NCBI GenBank assembly: GCA_030248225.1 | Contig: JASANE010025084.1 | Coordinates: 24,049-88,048 of the forward strand | Length of the DNA stretch: 64,000 nt | Direction of reading: 5' to 3' | Source: Trileptium ribeirensis | Lineage: Eukaryota > Nematoda > Enoplea > Enoplida > Thoracostomopsidae | Shown: positions 11,712 to 24,800 of the stretch, in pieces | Numbering within the stretch: the stretch's first letter is position 1 | Layout: each line of letters opens with the position of its first letter | Program-made: the position numbers and the translations under genes | Notes under the pieces: model-generated | Seen by the model: only the letters and a program-made list of their open reading frames with translations | Told to the model about the DNA's origin: nothing | Database searches by the model: none

Positions 11712-13087
11712 CAGTGGCGTATTTAGAAATGACTTCAGGGGGGCCAACAAAGTGTCTTATTTATAATCGCTCAAATAGTCTTATAATACCTCTGCAAATA
11801 CCACAACTTTAGTAATGTTTTTAATTTTTTTTCACACAAAACTGAGTCGACGATTGGACTTTGCAAATTCATCAATAACATCATTATAGTCTAGCGTAAT
11901 ATCCCTATTAATATATAAATGGGCAAGTCCGTTTAGTCTGGTTTCGCCCATAGTTGACCGTATATAGTTTTTTATATATTTAAGTGCACTAAACGACCTT
12001 TCACCGGTAGCTGTTGTTGCTGGAATGGTAACAAAGATATGCAGCAGCGTTTCGATATTTGGATAAGTCCCCAATTCCGAAGCTGCCTGTATGGCATTAG
12101 GTGCAGTGCTCGGCCGCTCAACTGGGTCACTCCGTCCCCAGTATGCTTTCCAGCGGTAAATCTCGGGAGTAAGAGACGTCATTCCACCATCTAAAAATGA
12201 GCAATTTTTTCAGGCGTAAGTTCAGCACAGTATTGTGGAATTAGCAAACTCAGATCTGCAGCGATGCTGAAGTGATTGATAAATCGTTGTTGAAGTTGGG
12301 ACAGGATAGTGTCCACATACGGCGAAAACAGCGATCTGCGGTAGTATTGGACTGCTGTAATCGCAGGGACATTAGAACGATGTTGTTGTCTTGCTGCCAA
12401 ACGAGGTATCTGTATTTCCTCTCCAAGCCTGGCACTGGCCTTTTGAAAAGCAGAATCAAATACACTGTCATCATCTCGATACTGCTACGACACGTCGATG
12501 CAGTCCTGAACTCCAGATGATGCACGGAACAGGTCCTGTGTGGATGCTTGCAGCCTTACGGACAACGGTTTGGTGACTTGCAACACTAACGTCAACACTT
12601 CCAGTGCGACCATAAAACCGCCGTCATCAATATATGCACTTGTAATAGAACAAAAATCCAATTGTGAAATTTGGTTCATTTTTCCATAAATATCTAATTT
12701 GGTGTCCAAATAACCTATTAACCCAGTGTGTTAGATACGATATGGTAAATATAATTCACTTTCCGTCGGCTTCAAACTCTAAAACCAAAACGGGATTGGC
12801 GGAATTTTAATTATCTTTAGCGGACACCGCCAGTGTCTTATGTTACACTTTGCTTAGAGCTCTACAACTTTGCTAAATCACCCACCACAGCGGGTACCCC
12901 CGCATGGTTTGTATCCTGTTGGGCTTATTTTTGTGTTTTATTACCTATCATTTAAATTATACTTTAATGTTTTATGTTAATTTTGTAATCCTCAAAAAGT
13001 TTTTTGGATTCTTTGTGCTAAAATTCTAAAAAATTAAAATTTCTGAGGGGCGGCCATGGCATCATGGCCCCCCTAAATACGCCATTG
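11712..13087 (-). mobile_element. hAT transposon, internally deleted copy 2 (inverted)
   Basis: This copy faces copy 1 tail to tail. Its ends (CAGTGGCGTATTTAG and AAATACGCCATTG) are flanked by GTAACAGC and GTAACAAC, an 8-bp duplication with one mismatch. The other arm of the long-inverted-repeat element shows the uninterrupted site ATGTAACAACC, which confirms the insertion. Minus-strand transposase pieces lie at 12485-12709, 12191-12400 and 11832-12182 in shifted frames, ending with the same TGERSFSALKYIKNYIRST motif as copy 1. The 5' part joins a leader-like segment directly to the C-terminal half: a different internal deletion from copy 1. Confidence 0.9.
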
Positions 13088-13919
13088 GTAACAACCTTCG
13101 TGTGTTGTTAACTCAAAGCGGGTTCTACCTAACAACTTTGGTGCGTAAGCGCTTGTGTGTCAACATTGCTAATGTATAATGTTGTTGCGTGTACTCGCAG
13201 CTTTACAACAACAATCGAATGTTATAAATAGTCTTAACCATTACTTACTCAAGGTCCGACGTCTCAGGAAATATGGATAGTAGTCGTGTCATGGGGTGGG
13301 AAGTCGGATTTCGGCCTCCAAGCTGGTCAGCCGGATCACGGGAACGAGAGTTGCGGAGTTTCAGGCAGATCGTGCTGCCTCCCGTAGGAAGAACCTTACC
13401 GGCGTCCCCCGCTCTCCACCTATTTCCGCTAAGGCATGTCGTGTAATCAACATGATATTTTAGTCTTTAATATATTACTTGTTATTTTGTAATACCGTTT
13501 TTGCTCTGATACTTGGTATACTTCTGTTCAGTCTGCTCCACTGCGCTGTTTTGTTTAATAAACGTTAGATCGAACATGTTCTAACCATTTCTTAAACTCT
13601 GCTACAGAATATTTGTGAAGCAATTAGCGTTTCGCAAGCGTCTGTCAAGCCTGCCCCAGTCCCCTGAAGCACCTGCTATCTCCCCTGGAACCTCAGGCCT
13701 GGTGCATGTATGGCAAACTAAAGTCATCATTGAATTGATCGGGTTTCGTTACATGTTTCTTTGACGCATTACAGAACGCAATTACGCTTCTACCTTGTAG
13801 TCAACGGTGCTGCAATGATTTGTTAAGGTTCCCGCAAAACCGATTGCGTCTTTAAATTTCCTTTTCTGTGATCTAATAATTGAAAATAACTTCTGCAAGA
13901 ATCAACAGATCGAACATAA

Positions 13920-14230
13920 CGACCGTTCTCATTATACATACTGACGCTCCTGGGTGTCGTGGGGGGGGGGTAGCCGGGTCTGCACGAGGGTGGAAGACCA
14001 TCTTTAGGAGCGTGTAGAAGCCCTCGGTGCTAAAAAACTGTAATGACCTCCTTTCCTCTCCCCGCGACACCCATTTTTGTTAATTTTCATCGTACATTTG
14101 CCAATCCGTGCTAAAATTTTCCGGTCAATGTCGGGGGCGGGGGGGGGGGTAGCGGTGCGGTGTACCAACAGGTGGGTAGGGTGGTATCCTCAATGGGGTA
14201 CACCAGGGTCTCGGGAATGAAAATTTTATG
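13920..14230. repeat. GC-rich dispersed repeat with inverted arms
   Basis: GGGTGTCGTGGGGGGGG near 13953 and CTCCCCGCGACACCC near 14059 are partly inverse of each other, and a second G-run sits near 14142. The 3' half resembles 5480-5530. It lies inside the long-inverted-repeat element. Confidence 0.4.
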
Positions 14231-16090
14231 ATGATAATTTCAAATGCATTGTTTTGGCAATTTCATGGATATACGTTGCTGTTACAAAGATAAAATTTTA
14301 ATCGTTTTCTTTCAACCATGTTCACTTGGTGTTTATCTCACTTATGTGATACTATTGCATATATTTTGCAACTCTACATCATACTGTGATAACATCTGCT
14401 TGATCTTTCTTGCACATTAAATTAATCGACAAAACAAATATTACAGGACACACCGAAGCTATTTATACTGGGCCTGATTGGGCTGAGGGGGAAAAGTCAG
14501 AGAAGGAGCCCACCATCTTTTTAGTATAGCCCCATAATCTCTGGACCCCAATCATCTCTTACTCCCAAAAGAGATCACTTCGAGATCAGGGTCGCCCCTT
14601 TCAGCGCCGATGTTCTTAACGCAGATATAGTAATGCTATTGAATATTTCTCATCTAGGAGAAGAAAGAAATAAACTTAGAGCTCGATCTGTTCATATTGG
14701 TTATTCGTTATTCACTGGCGTGGCAATTGTCGTTAATGCGAACTGGAATTATAAAAGAAAGCACGATATTGACGTCATACAAATAATTCTCCCTCCAGAA
14801 ATAAAAACCTATGGCGAGAGTTTTTGCCGTGCAAATATATACGAAGATCTGGCGTTTACACACAATACTCATTACCGACAATGTATAATTGAGCAATGTT
14901 GAAATCAATTTTAGGTATATGATTTGTGTTATTTTCCCCCGACTAATGCTAAGTTTGTATAGGAAAGCTAAGAATACCCAAGGGCACACGACACTCTGTT
15001 CATTTGCGAAGCCGCTAAGTCGGTCAATGTATACAAATTTTCCATACATAGATGAGGTCCGATATCTCAGTGAAGATAACGGGGGCTTCGTAGAGGGTGG
15101 TCAAGGGGAATACAGTTTTAAAAATGTCTCAGACTCAAAGTTTTTCTTAATTTTGGCCAATTTTCCCCTAACTTTTGCCACTCACAACCGGCTAACCCGC
15201 TTGGAGGCTGAAACCCGACCTCTTGCCCCCATGGCACGGCTACCATCCCTTGTCACCTCGGACCTTGAGTATGTATGGTTAAGAATTACTCGTAGCAACA
15301 TTCGATTGTAATTATGAAGTCGCGAATGCGCGTAACAACATTAGCAATGTTGTTACATACAAGCGCTTTAGGTAACAGCGCACCAAAGTTGTTACGCAGA
15401 ACCCGCTTTGTTTAACAACTCACGAGGGTTGTTACATACTAGTGAATGTAATGTTTCCACACACACGTGTGTATATGCTGACGATGTCGAGTAAGTGCTC
15501 ACATTGCTCTGTAAACGACGCATAATCCAGGACATATGCTGACGTAAACATAACAGTCGGCGATCGAACAAATAGAATACCGAACTGATGAATACAAACC
15601 CCAGAATCCCCTGGCAGTCAGGAATCGATTCCATTGGCTGATCCGGATGGAGAAATTGAATCCACTCGGCCACACATAACGCGAGCGCAAGTTAGGCGTA
15701 TGGAAACGTTCCCTCATATATCAAAATCTCGTAGTCGTGACACACAAGTAGAATATGGACAACACACGGTACCTGTAACTCGCTGGAAAGACTATTAGCG
15801 ACTAGCGAGGACAGTAAGCGTTTTAGAAGGACAGTATTTCCACTCTCGAGATTTCACGCAGTCATCAGTCTCGCAAGAATCTTCAGGTGGGATAGTTGTA
15901 CCAGAACCATGTATATCAGGAGAACTATGCTACGCCACCATGCCCGTTTTGACCTATTCCATTGTCAACCTGCTGAACACATTATTGCATCACGGCTGAA
16001 GGATCCAATTCAAACAGCGACCAAACTGGAGAAATTGCGTCTGAACCAGCACATCCTATAAATGTCCCACCAGTCTCACCTATAATTCAG

Positions 16091-16688
16091 ATGCCTGATT
16101 ACGCTCAGACACGCCGTGAAGCAAAACGAATAAGGCGAGCTCCAGTTCACCGGTCACCATTACAAGCTAGTGGAACATCACAGACTGTGTCTGATGAAGA
16201 AAAAGAAGAGAATGGTACCGAAGAAGGACAGGATGTGGAAACCGGCACCGAACGGAAAGTCGAAATACTCAAGAATAGTACTCCCCGATCGGGTCGGTAG
16301 TGTAGCACAAGAATCATCAAGTGTCAACCCATGATCATCAGGTACATTACAATAAGTTTCTTGTTCAAGTAATGGGCAAAGGACAGGAAGCTCAAGTAAG
16401 CAAACACCGAGAAGGGATATATCGACAGTTTGTGTTGCCCACTCTCCACGTACTCGGACACAAGGTAGAGCAAAGGCATTAGCTGGTCGTACTACTCAGA
16501 AGAAACAGACTAATTCCGCCGGGGAATTTCTACCTGAACATGAGGTAGCAGCCGAACAGCTGGAAACGTTAGCGGAAGAAACAGCCGCAATAGTGCAAGG
16601 CACACCGACCACATCATTGATGACGGCTGGAGAAAGCACAACCAGTGTAATCGCAATTGCACCAAGTAGACATCTACTTCATTGCTAG
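16091..16688 (+). pseudogene. Decayed ORF, charged Ser/Thr/Glu-rich, unassigned
   Basis: Two open stretches in the same direction, 16091-16300 and 16413-16688, have balanced codon use unlike the AT-rich surroundings. They encode a basic segment (RREAKRIRRAP), an acidic run (SDEEKEENGTEEGQDVETGT), then SPRTRTQGRAKALAGRT and a helical Glu/Ala stretch (AAEQLETLAEETAAIVQG). Stops separate them. They look like remnants of one protein, possibly from a transposable element. I recognise no domain. Confidence 0.35.
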
Positions 16689-19600
16689 GCTAGGGACCAG
16701 TTCTCTCGTTGGCCGATAGTTTCAGCATCATATGAGGCGTTGTTAGATTCTATTCGAGTTGGAAGACAAGTTAGTTTCCAGAAGCTTAGATCCGCTACGA
16801 GTGGATCGCCGAAAACGTCAATCAAACATTCTTCAAATACTCGATTGCAGTCGAATAGCGTGCCTACCTGAATGATTAGTTGGTCGTTGTCAATATAAAA
16901 AGGACCATCTTCGGAGGACTCGTTCGAACCGAATGAGTGAGATATCCAACAATTTCACGTTACCTTTTTAGCCAAGTACCAGAATCCGCCGTCTGGCTAA
17001 GACGGGCCCCTCGACCACCATCGTAAGAGGAATCAGATTTAGAAGAGTTCAATATAAATGTAGATTAACCATGTCAAAGTATTAGCACGTACCTACCAAA
17101 CAAAATATCCAATACAACAAGAAGGGGGAAATGGGTTTAAAAGTGACCTGTTGCTGCCACATCTCGCTGTGAATGCTGTATAATTACAACATTTAATTTA
17201 TCAACCATTAATTAAGCTTCGGGCCTTTGCGGCTTTTAACCGCTATACTCATTGAACATATATTTTGTATATATACTGTGCTTTATAACGTGCATTGTAT
17301 GAGACCAATACAACTTTTTCAAGGTATTTCCTCACCGCGAGAGTTTTAAAATTTATTTTTATAAATAAATGAAATTATACGCCCATAGAATAAATTATCC
17401 TGTTGCTTGGTTACTACACTAATGCAAAGATTTGTTACAACCAACGAGTATAGCTCGAGTCAAGAACAGATGAGCGGATATCCGTTAATTGTTTTCGCTG
17501 TGTGATTGTATTTGGCATTCGGCACATAATAATAAGACCATTTATCTGTATATCTACTTTTGTAGGAACACCTATTAAAAAGCGCACTTTTAGGCCGAAA
17601 TGAAGTCGAATTTGGCTGTTCTCTTGATTAAAATAGTAAACCGCTGAAGCGAAGTGATATCAATTTTCATTGTATAGGTGACATAGGTATCGCACCAGCA
17701 GGCATTACCTAGTCTATAACCCTTTTGTAAATCAACAAAATAGCAAACAAATAGGAATTTGTGTCACAATCAAATAGACAATGCCGTTGTTGCTAAAACT
17801 TGTGACGGCCGGTATATATATTTAAAAATTTGACAGTGTGTGTACCCTTAATCTGTTGGATAACTAGAAACAATCGACACCGATGGCATACACGTGCTGA
17901 ACTCAAAATGTCATGTTCTAAACCGTTTCCCTGCTTCATGCAGCAAATAGCGTTTGTTTGATGCTTGAAACAACCATAAATTATACCATCATGAGCTACC
18001 TTGAGTACATACAGGGAAATTGGCATAATTCGGATCGGTCGCGTAAGCGCGGCGTAAGGATCTGACAAATTGGTTAAGATTAGGGAGACAGCGACAGTGG
18101 AACAGCGAGAGCAGGGCCAGAGCGGAAGGAAGAATTCGTTTAGCAAAGTGCTTAACGTGAGCGCAGATGATCGCTTCTCACTACTTTTCACAAATGAGCT
18201 GATTTTGCATAATTTAGCAGAGATGATTGTTTTAATTCCAAAAATTTCGATTTGTATATATTTAGTTACATGACATCTGTGAATGTATAAAAAAAGAAAT
18301 CATATTCTTCGACCGTTTGGATTCACCTGAAACAGCACATGTTAAGCCGTCTAGCTTCGTTGTTGTAGCCACTCTGCTGTTATTTAATATCCGGCACAAA
18401 TTCAATAGTGCTGAAATTAAGCCTTGTCCAAAGCGTACACAAACAAAAACATTCGCTTCCTATTTTGCCAGTTTGCTAAACTCAATACATTCCTTGGTCA
18501 AAACACATTCCTTATGGGAGAGCACCTGTTTATTGCAATTGTTCTTATTATTTCTCCGTGGGAGAGCATAATCGAAAACCGACTTCTATATTTTTATAGC
18601 GAAAAGAACCTCAGCAACACAGCAGAGCCAGAACATAAAACTTCGTATGGCTAAGGAATTTTTTCCCTCTAGGCTTGCAAACAGAATGTAATAGACGTGC
18701 GTTAAAACCTGTGGCATATACATATATGCTCAATTTACATTTGTGCGTATATTGCACAAGTGCAATTCTAACACTGCAATGCTTTGATGTGTGCCGTGTA
18801 CTGTTCTTTTTCGTCTGCTTGTTGTTGCAATTGTTGTTATCCGCCATTTTGAGTCAAACTAAATATGACTACTCCTCGGCTCAAACTATATTTGCTGAGA
18901 CACTTTTATTATAGATGAAGAAAAGAGATTCATTATAATATTTTTGAAGGCCTGAAGCGAATGTTATTCACTGTTTACCATGTAACGTTGCAATTTGTGT
19001 GTATCTATATAATTTAGCTGGGTGTTCAATTTTGGCTTGGGACAGTTTGTGTGTACTAATGCGAGCTAAATTGTAAAAATTTAATGCTTTTCAGACAGGT
19101 ATATACGCCAACTTCGGCGTTCTGTTCGTAGCAAAATTTTTACCCAATTGTGTGCTACCGGGTTTAAGAAACAACAAACTGCCTTGTTTCGAAGAACTTT
19201 AGTGTGAGAATTGATTTTGCCGTATTTTAGCTTTTCGTACATATTAAAATCAAGCATTAATTGTTGTATTATTATTTATATAATAATTATTTATATACAA
19301 GTTTATATGTATGTAAATATGTATTATTGTTTTCATATTTAGCTATTTCGTGTTTCAATTTTAAAACGAACATGAAGAATCTTATTCATAATGTGGGCTC
19401 TTCAATGGTATTAATAAACATTAAACAATACATATAATTCATATCAACGTTATGTTATTACATATTGAAATAAATTTTGACTCGAATAAAAGAAAACCGT
19501 CAGAGCAATTTAAATTTATTTATACACATTTTTGCCATGAACAAATTAGTTGTAAATGTCATAACGTTGCAATATTTAGTTTGGTAGATGTAACAAGATA

Positions 19601-20193
19601 AGGGTAACATAATCTTCGCATAGTAGCGTAGTTTAACCCTTTAGGTCTTGAATTAATTTGCATTTCGAGAGTCGATAAACATTTATACATCGCCGCGAAG
19701 AATCGACGCGAGAACGATTCTATACGCGTGTCATCTTCAAGGTTTCGCGCAATGCGAGTGAAATATATGACGCGTAGAATCGTATAGTATACTATGAATT
19801 TAGTTAGTACAACGTTTTACAACGTAATTGGCTGTGGTCGAACCACTGCATCCGTTAAAACATAAATAGCGCAATCAGTGCCGTTATGAATATATTAACT
19901 TTAAAGTCGTGCATACATTGGATATAAAGTGGACACATTGAATCAGATAAAATAATATAGCGCTTGCATAATTTCATCGGGTCCGACTGGAATCATGCGG
20001 TTTGGAAAAATACAGCTAGCATACACGAAGTACGCCAAGCCACATATTTTGTTTGTATCCGATCTGATCGCCTGATATGAAGCGAGTCCATAAATCGAAT
20101 CGAATCATACACGACCTTATGCCATTTATAAACCTTACCTATAGTGAAATGAGTCAAAACTTTGCCTGACAGTTAACATCGCAGACGTTATTT
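16689..20193. other. Intergenic, no gene seen
   Basis: Several short ORFs occur, for example near 17793-18191 on the minus strand and 18317-18914 on the plus strand. None has a recognisable domain or a consistent splice context. A small inverted repeat around 19705-19785 (ACGATTCTA / TAGAATCGT, with CGCG cores) could form a stem with a ~38-base loop. Confidence 0.4.
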
Positions 20194-20693
20194 ATAGACC
20201 ATAAAGCGACTGTGTCAGGAAAACTCCACTATGTTATGAGATCCTTACAAAAAAGAGGAACGTATCACCAAGCTGACGCTTAACAAAAGAATTACTAACT
20301 TACTTTATGATTATCTTAATTGTATTATTGCTATTTCAAACGGCATTCTAAGTTTATGTGATATTTCTGTTTTAATTTCGACGGTGACTATTAATGAGAC
20401 ATTAGGAGTTATGCAATTCTCAATTAGCTGATTAGTGAGCGGAAAATTATTAACGAACATTTTTATCATAAAGTATACGATATACTGTATATGTGTATAC
20501 ATAAAAAATGTATTATATATATATGTATATATATTGTGACGTGACATCAGCAGACTTTGACATTGTTTTGCCACTAAAGCCACACAGAGCATGAACTTTT
20601 CAAATTAAATCGATCTATCACAATGTGGCCGTATTCAAACACTTTGCAAATCCGACCACTGGATATGACACAACAGAACGCTGCAAATGTCTA
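20194..20693 (+). repeat. ~0.5-kb direct duplication, copy A
   Basis: This segment matches 21231-21730 along its whole length. Shared words include TTATGTGATA, AATTCTCAATTAGCTGAT, CATGAACTTTTCAA, AATCGATCTATC and TTTGCAAATC. A variable ATGTATA-rich patch sits at the same place in both copies. No reading frame is conserved between them. Confidence 0.75.
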
Positions 20694-21230
20694 AAATTAG
20701 TGTGTTACATTTGTCTCAAATTGGTCTGTTGTAACTTTGACCGACAGTTAAAATCGCAGACGTTAATTGTAGACTACTGTAGAGTTATTTCCTACTAATT
20801 TAAACAAATAATCAATGAGCAATTAATTGATGTTTTGTGTCATTAATGTTCATTTTTGTTTTCAATTAACCTTCAGTCAATCGTCTCCTTAGTTGGCCTT
20901 TCTCTTCGGTTCGATCGATGTGGTCGTTGTGTTCGGTCGTTGGTTTGAGCGGTGCCCATCCGGCAATCGGAAGTCAAGTGCCAAGTGGCACAAAACCTGA
21001 CAGAGTTGCCAAAATGAATATACCATAAAGCACCGAATTGTGCAAACCGAAACAGACGATTAGAAGTTACAGTGGTTGACTTGAACTAAGTTGAAGCGAA
21101 CTAGGACTTCCTGCCACCACTGAACAGCAGTCGATATTTATACACTGCCATGCCCAGCTAGCGACACACTGATTTTGCATAATCAAATTAGGTTTACAGT
21201 CGAACGATGTGCTATATTGAACCCGTTTTA

Positions 21231-21730
21231 TTAGCCATAAGGCGGCTATGTCAGGAAATCACCACTACGTTATGAGTTGCTCACAAAAAAGAGAAACGTA
21301 TCACCAAACTGAAGTTTAATAAAAAGATTACAACCTGATTTTATGATTATTTTAACGGTATTATTGCTATTATAAAAGGCATTCTAACTTTATGTGATAC
21401 TTCTTTTAAATTGGACCGCGACTATTATATGAACTGTTAGGAATTATGAAATTCTCAATTAGCTGATGTGTGACAGAAAAGTATTAACAGACATTTTTCA
21501 TCATATATATGTATACATGCATACATAAGCATACATATATATTTTATACATATGTATATATTCTGTGACGTGGCATCGGCACGCAGTAACATTGTTTTCG
21601 CCATTTTTTTATACTGAGCATGAACTTTTCAAGTTGAATCGATCTATCTTAATGTGACCGTATTCAAATACTTTGCAAATCTGACCACTAGATTTGACAC
21701 AACAGAAAACGGTGCGCTGTAGATGTCTTA
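21231..21730 (+). repeat. ~0.5-kb direct duplication, copy B
   Basis: The second copy of the segment at 20194-20693 begins 1037 bp downstream in the same orientation. Substitutions are spread evenly, with the largest length change in the ATGTATA-rich patch. The unit is probably a dispersed element or a local segmental duplication. Confidence 0.75.
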
Positions 21731-21849
21731 ACTTTGTCTGATAAATTTAAGTGGAAAAAAGATTTGCCAATATAAATTGCAATCAAAATATTTATGCTGA
21801 TATTAATAAATATGATGCTATTTTTATGCATAACTATTATAAATATTTT

Positions 21850-22160
21850 GCAGTTCTTAAGCTTTGCTAATTTAAGCAAGAACTTATGACGCTTTTATAT
21901 TTTTTGTGTAACTATGCTAATTATTGAGCCTAATTATGATAAACGAGTGACTGAAATGTTTAAAATAAATTAAGCTCAAATTTTCAAAGAATTATGTTTA
22001 AAAACTTAAAATTTAAATATAATATCGCTAAATATCAAGTATCTTTTTAGCTTTGTTTGCTATTTTAGTTATTTAGCATAATTATGTATAAATGTTTGTT
22101 AGCATTAATAAAAGTAATAGCTAATAATAAGAATGCTAAAAATTCTGCATAATTACAGGG
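21850..22160. repeat. AT-rich dispersed repeat, family with 41355-41990
   Basis: The left end GCAGTTCTTAAGCTTTGCTAA nearly matches 41361-41381, and inside are many TTAGCATAATTATG-type words as at 41355-41990. The sequence is extremely AT-rich and non-coding. A Helitron-like or MITE origin is possible but no ends are diagnostic. Confidence 0.5.
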
Positions 22161-24800
22161 AGCGTGGTTCATATGGAAATAAGTTTTATCACAATTTCTG
22201 TGTTTGTTGTGTAGTTACATTGGTTTGTATAAAAAGTTTTTGAGCCTGTTTCTTTGGATAGTTACTGAACTATTTGTTAAAGATGTTCCTATATTAGTTT
22301 AAAGATGTATCATTTTCGGCCGTCTACAATCATTGGCGTGTTTGGAATTTTCATTTGGGTGCCCAAGGCATGTTCAAGTCATATTATTTGGTACAAAACA
22401 TTTTTCTGAATGCTATATTGTCACGCGGTTATGTTAATACAAAGGTGAACTCTTGGCATTTTTGGGATTTCGAACAAAATCTTTTTGTTACAGTGGGAGG
22501 GCCCTAGACTTAGTACTAAGTACTTCAGTGTCAGGAAAAAGGAAACAAAGCGTCATATCGTGCTAATAGTTAATGCTCACAGTATGAGCAGCGATTATTG
22601 AACTTCTACAAACGTTGTTAATGGACACTAGGTAAATTGTTTAAAGCGTTCAGATCAAACTAAGCAAAATTAACTTACTACAACCGGCAATTTTGATAGT
22701 TAAATATTAATATATGTACGAAGCAAATGAAAATCAAGTCAGACATGATTACTCAGATACGTGTGATGAAATGATTAATAATATCTAAAATCCGCATGTT
22801 TTTTGAAATATTTTAGCTACACTCTTAATCTGACAACCAAGTATTTGGTACACACACAGCTCAACTAGGAGATTATTTTCCCAAATTGAATTTGGTACTC
22901 AGAAACTTCTTGCTTGGTATTACAACTGCTATGGCAAATATTTATGTTGCAATGGCAAAAATGTTTCATCAACGTTATCTCAATATTACTAAAGATTGTT
23001 ATGGTTTGAGGTATCTTCGATCCTGCGCACAAGTATTTGTCATCCAACGTCGTAATGTATTCTTTTGTCAATGATGTTCTTAGAACATTCGTGTCTATGT
23101 AGTGCAAACCACAATTTTTTGCCTATACACTTATTTATTGGGGAAATTGGACTACACAAGGTATAATTTGTAGAGTTCTTCATTATAGAACGATAAGTCA
23201 TATAAAACTAAAATTTCACAAATACTTAGTTCAAAATCTTCGATAAAAATAATTAGCGCGTTTAGCTTGACAAGGACAACATGCTTAAGAATTAGCATTA
23301 AATGATGATTAGCGACATTTACTAATACAGATTTTTATTCTGTTTACTATTTTTATTTTGAGCTGATTGACGCAAAAGACTTTTGAGATAATTACGCAAT
23401 TATTCTTAAACCTCAAAAGTATGTTCGAAATTTGTAATTGGTTAAGATTGATAAAACTGTATCCCAGATTCTTTAAACATATCTCAAATTCTGTGAACAA
23501 TTTAGAAATTACAACGTGGCAGAGCTTTATATGCTAACTTTTTGAAGGCTAACATAATTCTCATCTCTCACCGATACTATTTCTCGATTTTATATATTTT
23601 TGACCTAGCTTGAAAGCCTGAATTCAGACCCACAGCTTAGACTTTTTATGAATTTCATCAAAAATCATAGCACACAGTTTTTCTGTCTGTTTTTTGTTCT
23701 TAATATTAACATTCTAAACTATAATCGATAAGTCACTTGTAATGGTTTTATTCTTAATAAAATTTAACGACTGCCTTCACTTCGTGATCCAATAGCTCAG
23801 AGGATCGAAACTGCGCATAAATGCATTTGACCGACATAACTGGAAATCTAAAACAGACGCTGCCCGCAACAAATAATCAGCAACGCATCAGTTAGTATTT
23901 CAGTTCTGCGGTTAATCAAATTAATATATTCTATTTGTTGCACAAAGCATTCTGTTCGCAAGCGTCGCGATGAAATTTTCATTTGGGCCTCGCTAAGATG
24001 AGCGATCCTCCTATAAAACCTTAAAAACGATATTCAACTATTTCCTAAAAAGCTACGTTTGTATTTTCACCATTGCTGACAAGGACATTGAGAATTTAAT
24101 GCTTTCCGTGGATGTTCCTATATTCTATTGTTTGGTAAAAGCCATCTGTGTATTTTCAGAGTGTTGGCAAGAACATGGAGAGGTAATCCTTTCGCTATGT
24201 TTTCAGGACGCTGATTTTTAGTTTTGCACGTAGTTAATTGCATAATATTATTCCAGTTGTTTGTTATATGTAATATACATAATATATATATATATTATAT
24301 GTTATATATTATTATATATAATTCCCAAGTACCGCTGGGATTTTAACGCACTAAATTATAGAAATATACGCAATATTTGTACTTAATCCACAGCCTTATT
24401 GAAAAGACCCATAACATGTTATGGTGTTTTGCCACAGCGATATGGTCACCTGGTTGTGCCTTTTACTGCTTCTGCCTTTGTCTAAGTTGAAGTTTGAAAC
24501 GCCGACGGTTCACAGGAATTTCTGCTCGTTTCTGCACTATAATCTATTGGCAACAAGTATAATGTTAATTTGTTACATAGCTAGGTATGAAGATTCTGTT
24601 TCTGGTTTTGCTTTTTTCTTTTTTGTTTCTCATTTTTCAATTGTCATTATAAAGTTCAGCAATTTTTACGGTAAACCACATTTGGTTATTTTGACTTCGT
24701 ACATGGCGACGGCATGTTTTATTATTTATATAACCTGTTGCGTATTTTAGCCATTTATTATCGGTTACTACTCTATTTAGTGCATAATTAAAAAATAATC
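22161..24800. other. Intergenic or 5' flank of the calexcitin gene
   Basis: No gene is supported. An AT-dinucleotide-rich patch lies near 24270-24325. A hydrophobic 109-codon ORF (24421-24750) ends 50 bases before the calexcitin start; I judge it spurious. No TATA box or other promoter element is convincing. Confidence 0.4.

Larger units (their letters stand above)
11612..15535. mobile_element. Long-inverted-repeat element, interrupted by a hAT
   Basis: The left arm is 11612-11711 plus 13088-13345; the right arm is about 15165-15535 in inverse orientation. Matching blocks include GACTCGACATTGTCAGCATA against its right-arm counterpart, AAAGCGGGTTCT, AACTTTGGTGCG, AACATTGCTAATG, ACTCAAGGTCCGA and GCCTCCAAGC. 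Arms are about 360 bp once the inserted hAT is removed. The ~1.8 kb between them shows no recognisable gene, only GC-rich repeat blocks near 13920-14230 and 14460-14610. Outer target duplications were not identified. It could be a foldback element or a non-autonomous DNA transposon of unknown superfamily. Confidence 0.7.

Noticed and set aside
14633..15311. ORFs of 89-140 codons on both strands
   Set aside because: They overlap each other and the right arm of the long-inverted-repeat element; no domain and no conservation with the left arm.
17793..18191. 132-codon minus-strand ORF
   Set aside because: No recognisable domain, no splice partners, and the opposite strand is equally open in part.
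20870..20900. Initiator-like TCAGTC with a possible 5' UTR
   Set aside because: No downstream promoter element at the expected distance and no link to a coding exon could be shown.
24421..24750. 109-codon hydrophobic ORF just upstream of calexcitin
   Set aside because: Composition follows T-rich DNA, no recognisable domain, no splice context, and it ends 50 bases before a well-supported start codon.
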